Origin: Micromonospora zamorensis
Lineage (GTDB): Bacteria > Actinomycetota > Actinomycetes > Mycobacteriales > Micromonosporaceae
Assembly: GCF_900090275.1 (NCBI RefSeq)
Contig: NZ_LT607755.1
Location: forward strand, 2,294,001 to 2,358,000
Length of the DNA stretch: 64,000 bases
Direction of reading: 5' to 3'
A program made the translations under genes and the position numbers. How positions within the stretch are numbered: the stretch's first letter is position 1; every line of letters starts with the position of its first letter. Below the pieces are notes generated by a model, which worked only from the letters and a program-made list of their open reading frames with translations, was not told the origin of the DNA and made no database searches. Positions 21,013 to 29,233 of this stretch are shown one piece after another.

Positions 21013-21990
21013 ATGCCCGGACGTACCGTCGCCAAGCTGGCCACCGTGAGCGCCGTCGTCGCCGCCTCGGTGCTGGCCGTGGCACCCACCGCCCACGCCG
21101 ACCTGGTCACCCACTGCATCGGCACCGGTGGGGCGGTGACCGTGCCCAACGACCTGTACGTGCCGGCGGGGGAGTCCTGCGCGCTCACCGGCACCACGAT
21201 CACCGGCAACGTCACCGTCGCGGCCGGCGGCAACCTGGTGGTGACCGGTGGGCGGGTCAGCGGCGAGGTCCGCGTCGCCGCGGACGGCTACCTCGACGCC
21301 ACCGACACCACAGTCGACGGCCAGGTGGTGCTGGCCGCCGGCGGATACGGCATCTTCCTCAAGGACGCACAGACCGGCACCGTGACCGTGCGGCCGAAGG
21401 GCAGCGCGACCATCGACAGCTTCCTGTTCGCCGAGGAGTCGACGGTCGCCGGGAACGTCACAGTCGGCGCGGGTGAGGTCCGGCTCGACCGGGGCACCCA
21501 GGTGCAGCGCAACCTCAGCAGCACCGGCACCTACTACACCGACCTGCACGACTCGTTCGTCGACGGCACGCTGTCGGTGCTCAACAGCGCCACCGGCAGT
21601 GTCGTGTGCGGCAGCGCGGTACGCGGCAGGGCCACGTTCGCCGGCAACGTGGGCGGCGTGCAGGTCGGCCCGAACGGCGCCCTCGACAGCTGCGCCTCCG
21701 GTGGCTACTGGGGTGGGGACGTCAGCATCACCAGCACCACCGGCGGCGTCACCGTCGACGACAACATCATCAACGGTCAGTTGACGGTGACCGGCAACGA
21801 CCCGGTCGCCCAGGTGGCCGCCAACAACCGGATCCGTGGTGGCGTGACCGGCGACCAGGCGGCCACGACCACCAACCGGGCTGGCCGGGTGGCCGGTGCG
21901 GACCGGGAGGACGCCGGTGACCAGCGGGCCGAGGTCCGCCGCACCTCGGCCGTGCAGGAGGCCACCGCGGCCGGCGCCGCTCGGCTCTGA
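21013..21990 (+). CDS. Secreted beta-helix-like repeat protein
   Basis: A 325-residue exported protein. A signal peptide of 29 residues ends PTAHA. The body consists of short degenerate strands such as ITGNVTVAAGGNLVVTGG, VSGEVRVAADGYLDAT and STVAGNVTVGAGEVRL, a pattern of roughly 20-residue turns expected for a right-handed parallel beta-helix or bactofilin-like polymer fold. I see no catalytic motif. ATG 21013 is preferred because GGGAG lies 7 bases upstream and the signal peptide starts there; ATG 20977 overlaps the previous stop (ATGA) and is a possible alternative. It closes the four-gene run and is followed by a strong terminator, so it may be a surface scaffold for the preceding enzymes. 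Confidence 0.75.
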   Translation: MPGRTVAKLATVSAVVAASVLAVAPTAHADLVTHCIGTGGAVTVPNDLYVPAGESCALTGTTITGNVTVAAGGNLVVTGGRVSGEVRVAADGYLDATDTTVDGQVVLAAGGYGIFLKDAQTGTVTVRPKGSATIDSFLFAEESTVAGNVTVGAGEVRLDRGTQVQRNLSSTGTYYTDLHDSFVDGTLSVLNSATGSVVCGSAVRGRATFAGNVGGVQVGPNGALDSCASGGYWGGDVSITSTTGGVTVDDNIINGQLTVTGNDPVAQVAANNRIRGGVTGDQAATTTNRAGRVAGADREDAGDQRAEVRRTSAVQEATAAGAARL

Positions 21991-22005
21991 CCGATCGACA
22001 CGACA

Positions 22006-22041
22006 GCGGCCGGTCACCCCGAACCGGGGGTGACCGGCCGC
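22006..22041. terminator. Bidirectional terminator after the beta-helix gene
   Basis: A perfect 15-bp stem (GCGGCCGGTCACCCC at 22006-22020 with 22027-22041) closes a 6-base loop. It ends the four-gene exported-protein block and also lies just past the stop of the converging DUF1996 gene. Confidence 0.85.
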
Positions 22042-22054
22042 CGTGCCGGATCGG

Positions 22055-23191
22055 CTAGAAGTTACCGGCCGAGTTGCACTTCACGCCCTGGTCGAGGCAG
22101 TTGCGCACCCGTGCGGCAAGCGCCTCGTCCTTCCACGCGTTGAAGAAGTCCGCGTGCATGGAGAACGACGTGCCGGACGCGAGGGTGATGCCGTCCGTGT
22201 TCGCGCTCAACGGGTACGAGATCACGAACGACACCGAGGGGACCGGCACCGGGTGGCTCTTCGGGCAGGCCCCGGTGTGGTCACCGTTGGCCATGTGCGC
22301 CTTGTGGTCCGGGCTGTCCAGGTGCCTGCCGTCCCAGCAGTCCGGAAAGGTGATCTGCCGGACGACGTTCGCGGTCCTGGCGCAGACCGGGAAGGTCTTG
22401 TCGGCGCTGCGGCCGACCTCGCCTCCGATGCCGGCGCACCAGAAGTGGTTGCCCTGCTTGTCCGGGGTGTCGACCTGGTTCTTGGCGTTCCCGGTGATCA
22501 TGCGCAGGCCGAACGGGAAGGGCTGGGTCCGGCTCGGGTCCTTCAGCCGGGAACCGTAGTAGACGGTCACCTCCGTCGGGTCGACGACCTTGCCGTTCTG
22601 GTACATCGTCGGCACCCAGTAGGCGGACTGGTCGTCCGGCGAGTTGCAGGTGGTCGCCTTCGACGCCCGCAGCGACTCGGCGGTCGAGTTGGCGTCGGTC
22701 GAACGGTTGCCCCAGAAGGTGTGGTTGTGTGAGCCGCCGACGAGCTTGGGCAGCACGATCGGGTCGTCGCTGTTGTGGTGGCTGGTCTTGCAGCCGACAT
22801 TGAACTCGGGGACCTTGACCGGGTTGCCGGTCACCGGCTTGGGTTTGCGCGCGAAGAACGCCTTCGTCGCGGCTGCCTGCGCGGCGGCGTCGATGGTGAT
22901 CCAGCCGCCGGACGCGGTGGGTGGGACGGTGCCGGCCGACGGGGTGGTCGGCTTGCCCGGGGTGGACGGCGTCGCGGACGTGCCCGGGGCGCTCGGCGTG
23001 ACCGACGGGTCGGCCGGGGCCGTGTCCGTCGGCGCCTCAGGGCCGGACGAGCCGATGCCGGTGTCGCCGGATGGGCCGGACGCACCGGGAGTGCCCGGGA
23101 CCTCCTTGCATCCGCCGGCGAGCGCCAGGCTCACCAGCAGCAGGGCGGTGACGGAACGACGGTGTCGAGGGGTGGATCGCAGATTTATCAA
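22055..23191 (-). CDS. DUF1996-domain lipoprotein
   Basis: A 378-residue exported protein. The signal sequence ends LALAGGC (lipobox), followed by about 75 residues of Pro/Ser/Thr/Gly linker and a DUF1996 domain (about 125-355). Signature parts are VGGSHNHTFWGN, PDCWDGRHLDSPDHKAHM and FVISYPLS; the conserved histidines and aspartates suggest metal or carbohydrate binding, but the family has no settled function. DUF1996 proteins are common in fungi and actinomycetes, often secreted on plant material. The start appears to be TTG 23191, behind AAAGG at about 10 bases; confidence in the start is moderate. Confidence 0.82.
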   Translation of the reverse strand: MINLRSTPRHRRSVTALLLVSLALAGGCKEVPGTPGASGPSGDTGIGSSGPEAPTDTAPADPSVTPSAPGTSATPSTPGKPTTPSAGTVPPTASGGWITIDAAAQAAATKAFFARKPKPVTGNPVKVPEFNVGCKTSHHNSDDPIVLPKLVGGSHNHTFWGNRSTDANSTAESLRASKATTCNSPDDQSAYWVPTMYQNGKVVDPTEVTVYYGSRLKDPSRTQPFPFGLRMITGNAKNQVDTPDKQGNHFWCAGIGGEVGRSADKTFPVCARTANVVRQITFPDCWDGRHLDSPDHKAHMANGDHTGACPKSHPVPVPSVSFVISYPLSANTDGITLASGTSFSMHADFFNAWKDEALAARVRNCLDQGVKCNSAGNF

Positions 23192-23615
23192 GGGGGGCGC
23201 ACCTTTCTTCCGAGAAGGAAGAGTACGAGTCGCCCACCTGTTCGTTCACAACCGCAACGATTAAATCTGCCTTAAATATCGCTCAGCAATTGCTTGGTCA
23301 GTTCTGCGGAGCCGCCGCGCTGTCGATTCAATCTCATTTCCGTGATTCTTCTCCAAAAACTGTAATCGGCGACTCCGGCGGCACTCCGCTTCCTGGGCGT
23401 CCTGAGTGCAGGGCCGCGACGAGTTGATCGCGGGCACCCCGCGTCGACCGGCACCGCGTCTTGTCACGAAAGGCGGACAGCGGCGACGAACCCCGGCCGG
23501 GTGATGTGCGGCTGCGCCTTCCCACCTTCGCTTCGTGATTTCCGAAAACAGCGCGCGGCGCCGTGGACGCGGAGAGAATTGCGGCCGGAAAGCACGTAGA
23601 GCCGGGAGACGTTCG
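23192..23615. other. 424-base divergent intergenic region
   Basis: This separates the DUF1996 gene (minus) from the L,D-transpeptidase gene (plus) and is unusually AT-rich between about 23255 and 23365. It contains a perfect palindrome AGCAATTGCT at 23285-23294. On the minus strand TTGCTG (23289-23284) with TTTAAT about 18 bases on could serve the DUF1996 gene. No coding frame with normal codon use is seen. Confidence 0.4.
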
Positions 23616-24884
23616 ATGGGTTTACGAAGGCGAATGGCGCTCGTGGTGGTGACCGTCGCGGCGACACCCCTGGTCCTCGGCGGATGCACCGTCGAGCGGA
23701 AGCCCGCCGCCCGGCCCGCCGAACTGAAGGTGCCGTCGCCGGAGCTGGCCCTCACGCCCGCCGACCGGTCCCGGAACGTGCCGCTCAGCGCCGAGGTCGC
23801 GGTGCTCGTCAAGGGCGGGAAGATCACCGCCGTGCGTATCGCCGATGACAACGGGATGTTGGTCAGGGCGCAGCCGCGGGAGGACGGCTCGGCGTGGGTG
23901 CCGACCGTGCCGCTGCAGCCCCAGCGCACCTACACGGCCGAGGTGATCGCCACCGGTGACTCCGGGGGGACCACCACCCGCACGACGACCTTCACCACCA
24001 TGGCGACGTCGACGAAGCCGCAGGTGACCAGCACGCTGTATTTCGCCGACAGACGGACGTACGGCACGGCGATGCCGGTGACCCTCGCTTTCGATCCGCC
24101 CATCGCCGAGGCGGCTCGTGCCGATGTACAGCGTCGGTTGTTCGTCACCACGAACCCACCGCAGCCGGGTGTCTGGTCCTGGGTGGACGACGGCAGTCAG
24201 GTCTACTACCGCGCTCCGGACTTCTGGCGGCCGGGCACGACCATCAGCGTCCGGGCCGGCCTGGAGGGTCTGCCGATCGGCCGGAACCGGGTCGGTGACG
24301 CCGACCGCACCGCGACGTCCATGATCGGGCGGCAGGTGGCGATCGAGGTCGACAACGCCACCAAGCAGATGCGCGTGCTGCGCGACGGCAAGCTGATCCG
24401 CAGGATCCCGGTCAGCCTCGGCAAGCCGAGCACGCCGACCTCCAGCGGCAAGATGGTGATCATGGAGAAGCACCAGCGCACCACGTTCGACACGCGCGGC
24501 GAGCCGAACGGCGGTTACGTGGTGGACGTCCAGGACGCCCAACGGCTCACCTGGGGCGGCGAGTTCATCCACGGAGCGCCCTGGTCGGTGTCGGATCAGG
24601 GACACCGCAACGTGTCGCACGGCTGCACCAACGTCTCGGCTGCCGCCGCCGACTGGCTGATGGGCGTCACGCAGGTCGGTGATCTGGTCACCTTCACCGG
24701 CACCGAGGTCCGGCTGCAACCGGGCAACGGGTGGACGGCCTGGAACACCAGTTGGGAGCAGTTCGTCAAGGGCAGCGCACTGCCGGTACCCGCCGCTCTT
24801 CGCCCGGCTCCGACCTCGGTGCCGCACGCGGACGCGGCGGGCGGCGGCTCGCCGACGTCCGGTCCCTCCGCCGCCGGCGGCTGA
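23616..24884 (+). CDS. L,D-transpeptidase lipoprotein (Ig-like plus YkuD domains)
   Basis: A 422-residue cell-wall cross-linking enzyme that makes 3-3 peptide bridges or attaches proteins to peptidoglycan. The signal peptide ends LVLGGC (lipobox). Two Ig-like domains (about 40-270) precede the YkuD catalytic domain (about 275-390), with HGAPWS and the active site SHGCTNVS, Cys337 and His335. This is the layout of mycobacterial LdtMt2-type enzymes. A C-terminal tail of about 40 residues is Pro/Gly-rich. ATG 23616 follows GGGAG by about 8 bases; upstream in-frame codons are arginine-rich without signal character and are left out. Confidence 0.93.
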   Translation: MGLRRRMALVVVTVAATPLVLGGCTVERKPAARPAELKVPSPELALTPADRSRNVPLSAEVAVLVKGGKITAVRIADDNGMLVRAQPREDGSAWVPTVPLQPQRTYTAEVIATGDSGGTTTRTTTFTTMATSTKPQVTSTLYFADRRTYGTAMPVTLAFDPPIAEAARADVQRRLFVTTNPPQPGVWSWVDDGSQVYYRAPDFWRPGTTISVRAGLEGLPIGRNRVGDADRTATSMIGRQVAIEVDNATKQMRVLRDGKLIRRIPVSLGKPSTPTSSGKMVIMEKHQRTTFDTRGEPNGGYVVDVQDAQRLTWGGEFIHGAPWSVSDQGHRNVSHGCTNVSAAAADWLMGVTQVGDLVTFTGTEVRLQPGNGWTAWNTSWEQFVKGSALPVPAALRPAPTSVPHADAAGGGSPTSGPSAAGG

Positions 24885-24885
24885 A

Positions 24886-24921
24886 CCGGCAGGTGTCCGA
24901 AAGGCTCAACGCACTTGCCGG
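24886..24921 (+). terminator. Probable terminator after the L,D-transpeptidase gene
   Basis: CCGGCAGGTG (24886-24895) pairs with CACTTGCCGG (24912-24921), a 10-bp stem with one G-U pair and a 16-base loop, directly after the stop. Confidence 0.45.
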
Positions 24922-24941
24922 ACGTCTCTACCCTCCGGGTC

Positions 24942-25394
24942 ATGACGTACGAGCCGATGATGGTTCCCAGCCGGAAGCCCAACCGGACGACTCGTACCGT
25001 CCTGATCGTCGTCGGCGTGGTGTTGACGGTGTGCTGCGTTGTCGGCCTCTGCGGCGGGTTCTGGTTCTACCGCTCCATCAAGGACGCCGTCAAACCGGTC
25101 CGGGTGGCCACGGCTGCGTACATCGACGACGTGCGGGCCGGCAACTACCCGGCCGCGTACGGGCGGTTGTGCGGGGAGATACGCGAGACCATGACGCAGG
25201 CCGATTTCGCCCGGATCCAGGCCGCCCAGTTGAAGATCGGCAGTTACAAGATCGTCGGTGTGTACGTCAACAACTCCAACGGGCGGGTCACCGGGACCTC
25301 GACAGTCGAAATGGTCCAGGAGGCCACGGGTGCACAGATGACGCAGACCATGGTGCTGGTCAAGGAGGACGGTGAGTGGCGCGTCTGCCAGTGA
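24942..25394 (+). CDS. Single-pass membrane protein with NTF2/DUF4878-like extracytoplasmic domain
   Basis: A 150-residue protein: a short basic cytoplasmic part, one helix (about residues 20-43, cysteine-rich: VVLTVCCVVGLCGG), then about 100 residues resembling DUF4878/SnoaL-like lipid- or ligand-binding folds (YIDDVRAGNYPAAYGRLC, VLVKEDGEWRVCQ). Two outside cysteines, one at the end, could pair. ATG 24942 is chosen; ATG 24957 is possible. No clear ribosome site. Such small proteins are common in actinomycetes and have no known role. Confidence 0.72.
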   Translation: MTYEPMMVPSRKPNRTTRTVLIVVGVVLTVCCVVGLCGGFWFYRSIKDAVKPVRVATAAYIDDVRAGNYPAAYGRLCGEIRETMTQADFARIQAAQLKIGSYKIVGVYVNNSNGRVTGTSTVEMVQEATGAQMTQTMVLVKEDGEWRVCQ

Positions 25395-25424
25395 GCGACG
25401 ACCCGGCGAGTCGGTGGTCGGGGC

Positions 25425-26519
25425 TCAGGCCGGGGCGAGTTCCGGCACGCCGTAGTGCTGGTCGAGGACCTGCATGGCTGCGCCCGCGGCGATGACGTCG
25501 GCGCCGAGGCTGGACAGGGTCACCTTCGTGGTGAGCCAGTCCGCGCGTCGCGCGTCGGCCTGGACGGCCTCGGTGACCGCCGCGAGATAGGTCCGCGAAT
25601 GCCGTAGGAGATCCGCGCCCGCCAACACCACGTGGGCGAGGTCGAGTGTCTGGAGCAGGTTGACCACGCCCACCGCCACGACGCGGGCGGCCCGGTCGAT
25701 GTCTCCGGCATGGGCCGCCTGGTTGTGCACGATCTCCAGGCACCCGTGGCGACCGCAGACGCAGCGAGGTCCGTTCAGGTCGACGACCGTGTGGCCGAAT
25801 TCGCCCGCGTTGGTGTGCGCGCCCCGGTGGGCCGTGCCGCCCAGCCAGAATCCGCCCCCGATGCCGGACTCGATCATGATGAGTGCCGCGTCGCCGAACG
25901 TGGCACCGTGGCGCCAGGCCTCGGCCGTGATCCCGGCCGTGACGTCCTTGTCGAGGTGGACGGGCAGGCCGAGGTGTTTCTCGGCGATCTCGCGCAGCGG
26001 TACGTCGTGCCAGTGCCGCAGGCCGTGGGCGTCACGGACCAGGCCGTTGGCGTGGTCCAGCGGGCCGATCATGCCGATGCCCACTCCGGTGAGCCGGCCC
26101 CGGACGTCGCTGCTGCCGGTCATCGCGTCGATGCCGGTCGTCAGGGCGTCGAGAAGCTGTTCCGGGGTGAAGTCGCCGGGCAGTGGGCTGACCGTCGAGT
26201 GGTGCACGGTGCCGGCCAGGTCGACCAGGACCAGCCGCAGGGTGCGCCGGGCCACGTGCGCGCCGATCGCGTACCGGCTGTCGGGGACGAGTTCGTAGAC
26301 GACCGCGGGCTTGCCGATGCCCGTGCGGCGCACACCGGCGGGACGGATCAGGCCGTCGGCGCTCAGGCGGGCGATGACCTTGGAGACCGCCTGCGGTGTC
26401 AGCCCGGTGGCCTCGACAACGGTCGACCGCTCGAACGTTCGCACGGTGCGCCCCAGTGCCATGACCCGTGCCTGGTTGTAGCCGCGCAGGAACCTCACGT
26501 CGGCAGTGATGCGGGTCAT
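25425..26519 (-). CDS. ROK-family transcriptional repressor
   Basis: A 364-residue regulator of the NagC/XylR/Mlc type. The N-terminal winged helix (about 15-80) includes STVVEATGLTPQAVSKVIAR. The ROK sugar-binding part has the glycine loop ESGIGGGF and the zinc site CVCGRHGCLEI. It is probably a sugar-responsive repressor; the kinase function of the family is usually lost in such proteins. It is divergent from an MFS transporter with only 41 bases between them and a dyad in the gap, so it very likely controls that gene and itself. The ligand is not identifiable. Confidence 0.9.
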   Translation of the reverse strand: MTRITADVRFLRGYNQARVMALGRTVRTFERSTVVEATGLTPQAVSKVIARLSADGLIRPAGVRRTGIGKPAVVYELVPDSRYAIGAHVARRTLRLVLVDLAGTVHHSTVSPLPGDFTPEQLLDALTTGIDAMTGSSDVRGRLTGVGIGMIGPLDHANGLVRDAHGLRHWHDVPLREIAEKHLGLPVHLDKDVTAGITAEAWRHGATFGDAALIMIESGIGGGFWLGGTAHRGAHTNAGEFGHTVVDLNGPRCVCGRHGCLEIVHNQAAHAGDIDRAARVVAVGVVNLLQTLDLAHVVLAGADLLRHSRTYLAAVTEAVQADARRADWLTTKVTLSSLGADVIAAGAAMQVLDQHYGVPELAPA

Positions 26520-26535
26520 CTCACCAGCCTATTAC

Positions 26536-26548
26536 GCAACGCTGTTGC
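26536..26548. promoter_or_regulatory. ROK-type operator in the ROK/MFS gap
   Basis: GCAAC-GCT-GTTGC gives perfect 5-bp arms around three bases; outside them TT/AA positions also match. It sits in an AT-rich 41-base gap between the two divergent start codons. The form resembles NagC/Mlc-type operators, which keep AT-rich flanks. Confidence 0.6.
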
Positions 26549-26560
26549 TAAATTTTTTCG

Positions 26561-27787
26561 GTGATCGAGTTGAGCAGAGGTCGACGGGTGGCGGCGTTGG
26601 TCGCGCTGGCACTGGGTGGCGTCGCGATCGGCCTGACCGAGTTCGCGGCGATGGGCCTGCTGCCCGACATCGCGCGCGGCCTGCTCCCGCAGGAGTACGC
26701 CCGGTCGTCCTCGGACGCGGTCGCCCGAGCGGGATGGACGATCACCGCGTACGCCCTCGGCGTGGTCGTGGGCGCGCCCCTGATCGCCGCGCTGAGCGCC
26801 CGCCTGCCCCGCAAGAAGCTCGTGCTCGGTTTGCTCGCGCTCTTCGCCGTCGGCACTGTCGCCTCCGCGATCGCACCCACCTTCGACCTGGTGCTGGTGG
26901 CCCGGTTCGCGGCGGCGTTGCCGCACGGGGCGTACTTCGGGGCGGCCGGTCTGCTCGCGGCGACCCTGATGGGCCCCGGCAACGAGGCCCGTGGCTTCGC
27001 CACAGTGCTCAGCGGCCTGACCGTGAGCAACGTGGTCGGCGTACCCCTCATCACCCGGCTCGGGCAGGCGGCCGACTGGCGCGTCGCGTACCTGGTCATC
27101 GCCGGTGTCTTCGTGCTCACGCTGCTGGCGGTGCTGGCGGTCGTGCCGGAGGTCGCCGCGACGGTCGACGGCTCGCCGGCGGCCGAGCTGAGGTCGCTAC
27201 GGTCCTCGCAGGTCTGGCTGGTCGCGGCGACGGGGGCGGTCGGGTTTGCCGGGTTCTTCGCGGTCAACACCTACATCGCGCCGGTCACCACCGACGTGGC
27301 CGGCCTCTCGGCCGCGACGGTGCCGTGGGCTCTGGTCGCGGTGGGGCTCGGCATGACCGTGGGCAATGCCCTGGGTGGCTGGTTCGCCGACCGTGACCTG
27401 CAACGGAGCATGGTCATCGGCTTCGTCGCGATGACCGTGAGCATCGCCGCGTTCAGCCTCGTCGCGTCGACTCGCGTCGGCCTGTTCGTCGGCGCGTTCC
27501 TGGTTGGCGCGACAAGCCTCTATCTCGGGCCGGTCCTCCAGGCGCGCCTGATCACGGTCGCCCCCCGAGCGCAGATGATGGGCGCGGCGCTCAACCAGTC
27601 CGCCATGAACATCGCGAACAGTCTGGGCGCGGCCCTGGGCAGCGTCGCCATCGCCGCCGGGCTCGGTTACCTCGCGCCGGCCCGGGTGGGCGTCGTCCTG
27701 GCGATCGTCGGGCTGGCCCTGGGGATGGTCAGTTTCGCCGTCGGACGCCGTACGCGTGAGCGGGTCCCGGCCACCGTCGGGAGCTGA
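26561..27787 (+). CDS. Major facilitator superfamily efflux protein (DHA1/AraJ-like)
   Basis: A 408-residue membrane protein with about 12 helices. The loop between helices 2 and 3 reads LSARLPRKKLVLG, a degenerate MFS motif A, and helix 1 begins GVAIGLTEFAAMGLLPDIA, typical of the AraJ/chloramphenicol-resistance branch of DHA1 proton antiporters. GTG 26561 is the start, with no strong ribosome site. Controlled probably by the adjacent ROK repressor, which suggests a sugar or sugar-like substrate, but drug export cannot be excluded. Confidence 0.87.
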   Translation: MIELSRGRRVAALVALALGGVAIGLTEFAAMGLLPDIARGLLPQEYARSSSDAVARAGWTITAYALGVVVGAPLIAALSARLPRKKLVLGLLALFAVGTVASAIAPTFDLVLVARFAAALPHGAYFGAAGLLAATLMGPGNEARGFATVLSGLTVSNVVGVPLITRLGQAADWRVAYLVIAGVFVLTLLAVLAVVPEVAATVDGSPAAELRSLRSSQVWLVAATGAVGFAGFFAVNTYIAPVTTDVAGLSAATVPWALVAVGLGMTVGNALGGWFADRDLQRSMVIGFVAMTVSIAAFSLVASTRVGLFVGAFLVGATSLYLGPVLQARLITVAPRAQMMGAALNQSAMNIANSLGAALGSVAIAAGLGYLAPARVGVVLAIVGLALGMVSFAVGRRTRERVPATVGS

Positions 27788-27813
27788 CGTGGCCGGGCCG
27801 CCCGCGGCCGGGG

Positions 27814-29145
27814 TCAGAAGTCGTCGACGCTGACCGTCACGCGATGGGCACTCGATCTCCAGTTCGGCAGGTTGATCACGTCGTACCCGCCGCCGCGTTG
27901 ACCCACTGTGATCCGCACCAGGCCGAGGTGCGCCGGCGTCGACGGGATGAACAGGTCGACGCCGGTGATGAAGGTCTGGCTGAAGAACTCCGGCAGGGGA
28001 GCGGTCAGATCGGTCACGCCGTCGCTGTCGTCGTCGAACGCGAAGATGGCGATCGTCCGCTTGACCCGCGGCGTGTTCGCCGCGTTCAGGACATCCCGGC
28101 CGTTGATCCAGAGGTTGTCACCGGCGTCGCCCTGGTCGCCCCACCACTCCTTCTGGCGTTGGATCGTCAGCGCGGTGTGCCGGTCGCTGGTGTCCACCAG
28201 CGCGCCGAGCCCTTCGCCGGGAACGCTGGTCGCCAGGCGGACGAACGAGTCCGAGCGGAGGAACGGCTGGGCGTAGAAGTGGTGCGTCGGCGCGCCGGCG
28301 CGCACGATCGCGAACTCGTAGCGGGCCGTGGCGAGCACCGGGACGGGACCGAACGCGCCGTCGCCACTCAGGGGCAGCCGATGAGTGGGCCGGTCCGACA
28401 AGCGACCGCCGGTCAGCGAGTTGACCGGGTAGACCTCCAGGGTGGCGTCGGTGACGCCGACGTTGCTCGGGAAGAGCACCGCGCGACCGGAGACCTGGGC
28501 CGTGCCGAAGAGTTGCGGCACGATCCGCGTCGTGTGTGGCGCGCGACCCTGAAGGAAGCGGAAGATCTCGCCGAACGACTCCGCCGACGACACGGTCTGC
28601 GTGTGGGACTGGTCCGGGAGGTGCACGTTCGTCGCGCCGACGATGGCGCGGGCCGGATCGCCCTCACCCCAGATCGCGAGCGTGGGCACACCGCCCGGCG
28701 GGGACGTCGCGGTGCGCCCGTCCAGGTTGACGTAGTGCGCGACCCGGGCGGCACGCGCCGGTGAGCTGGTGAGGTAAGCCTGCAGGACGAAGGTGCCCAG
28801 GGAGTGCGCGAGCAGGTCGACCCGGTCCACGCCGGTCGTCGCCAGCAGGCGGGAGATCCGCGCGTCGAGCCCCGCGTACACCTGGGGGAGGATCGTGGCG
28901 ATGTTCGGCGAGTCGTACTCGTGGGCCTCGATGATGTCGATCGGGTAGCCGTTGCTGGCGAGTCGTTTGGCCTGGGTCTGGAACTGCGAGGCCGACCCGG
29001 CGCTGCCGTGCACGAAGATCACTGGGCGGTACGTCGGCGTGGCTGCGGCGTCTGCGGCGGCGAGCGGAACGGGGGCGACGGACAAGCCGACCGCAAGGGC
29101 GCCTCCGGCCAGCACGCAGAGCAGTCTCCGGCGGAACGTGTGCAT
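27814..29145 (-). CDS. Secreted alpha/beta-hydrolase lipase with C-terminal beta domain (AFL-like)
   Basis: A 443-residue exported lipase or esterase. The signal peptide covers residues 1 to about 35. The N-terminal hydrolase fold starts with PVIFVHGSAGSASQF (oxyanion loop) and has nucleophile Ser115 in AHSLGTFV; a His in DQSHTQTV could complete the triad. The C-terminal half (about 215-443) is all beta and includes a DDDSDGVTD calcium-like loop and the repeated R..A..V.V ending. This two-part layout recalls the Archaeoglobus fulgidus lipase family. ATG 29145 follows GGTGGAGGA by four bases. Confidence 0.82.
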   Translation of the reverse strand: MHTFRRRLLCVLAGGALAVGLSVAPVPLAAADAAATPTYRPVIFVHGSAGSASQFQTQAKRLASNGYPIDIIEAHEYDSPNIATILPQVYAGLDARISRLLATTGVDRVDLLAHSLGTFVLQAYLTSSPARAARVAHYVNLDGRTATSPPGGVPTLAIWGEGDPARAIVGATNVHLPDQSHTQTVSSAESFGEIFRFLQGRAPHTTRIVPQLFGTAQVSGRAVLFPSNVGVTDATLEVYPVNSLTGGRLSDRPTHRLPLSGDGAFGPVPVLATARYEFAIVRAGAPTHHFYAQPFLRSDSFVRLATSVPGEGLGALVDTSDRHTALTIQRQKEWWGDQGDAGDNLWINGRDVLNAANTPRVKRTIAIFAFDDDSDGVTDLTAPLPEFFSQTFITGVDLFIPSTPAHLGLVRITVGQRGGGYDVINLPNWRSSAHRVTVSVDDF

Positions 29146-29233
29146 CGGTCCTCCACCCTGAGCGACAAAGTATGTGCACTGTTAGCGCAAGTATCGTGTC
29201 AGGGTGAGGCGCGGCGGTCCACACCTTCCTCGG

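Noticed and set aside
23192..23615. Possible c-di-AMP (ydaO-type) riboswitch before the L,D-transpeptidase gene
   Set aside because: Such elements occur before wall enzymes in actinomycetes, but I could not find the conserved core or a matching fold here.
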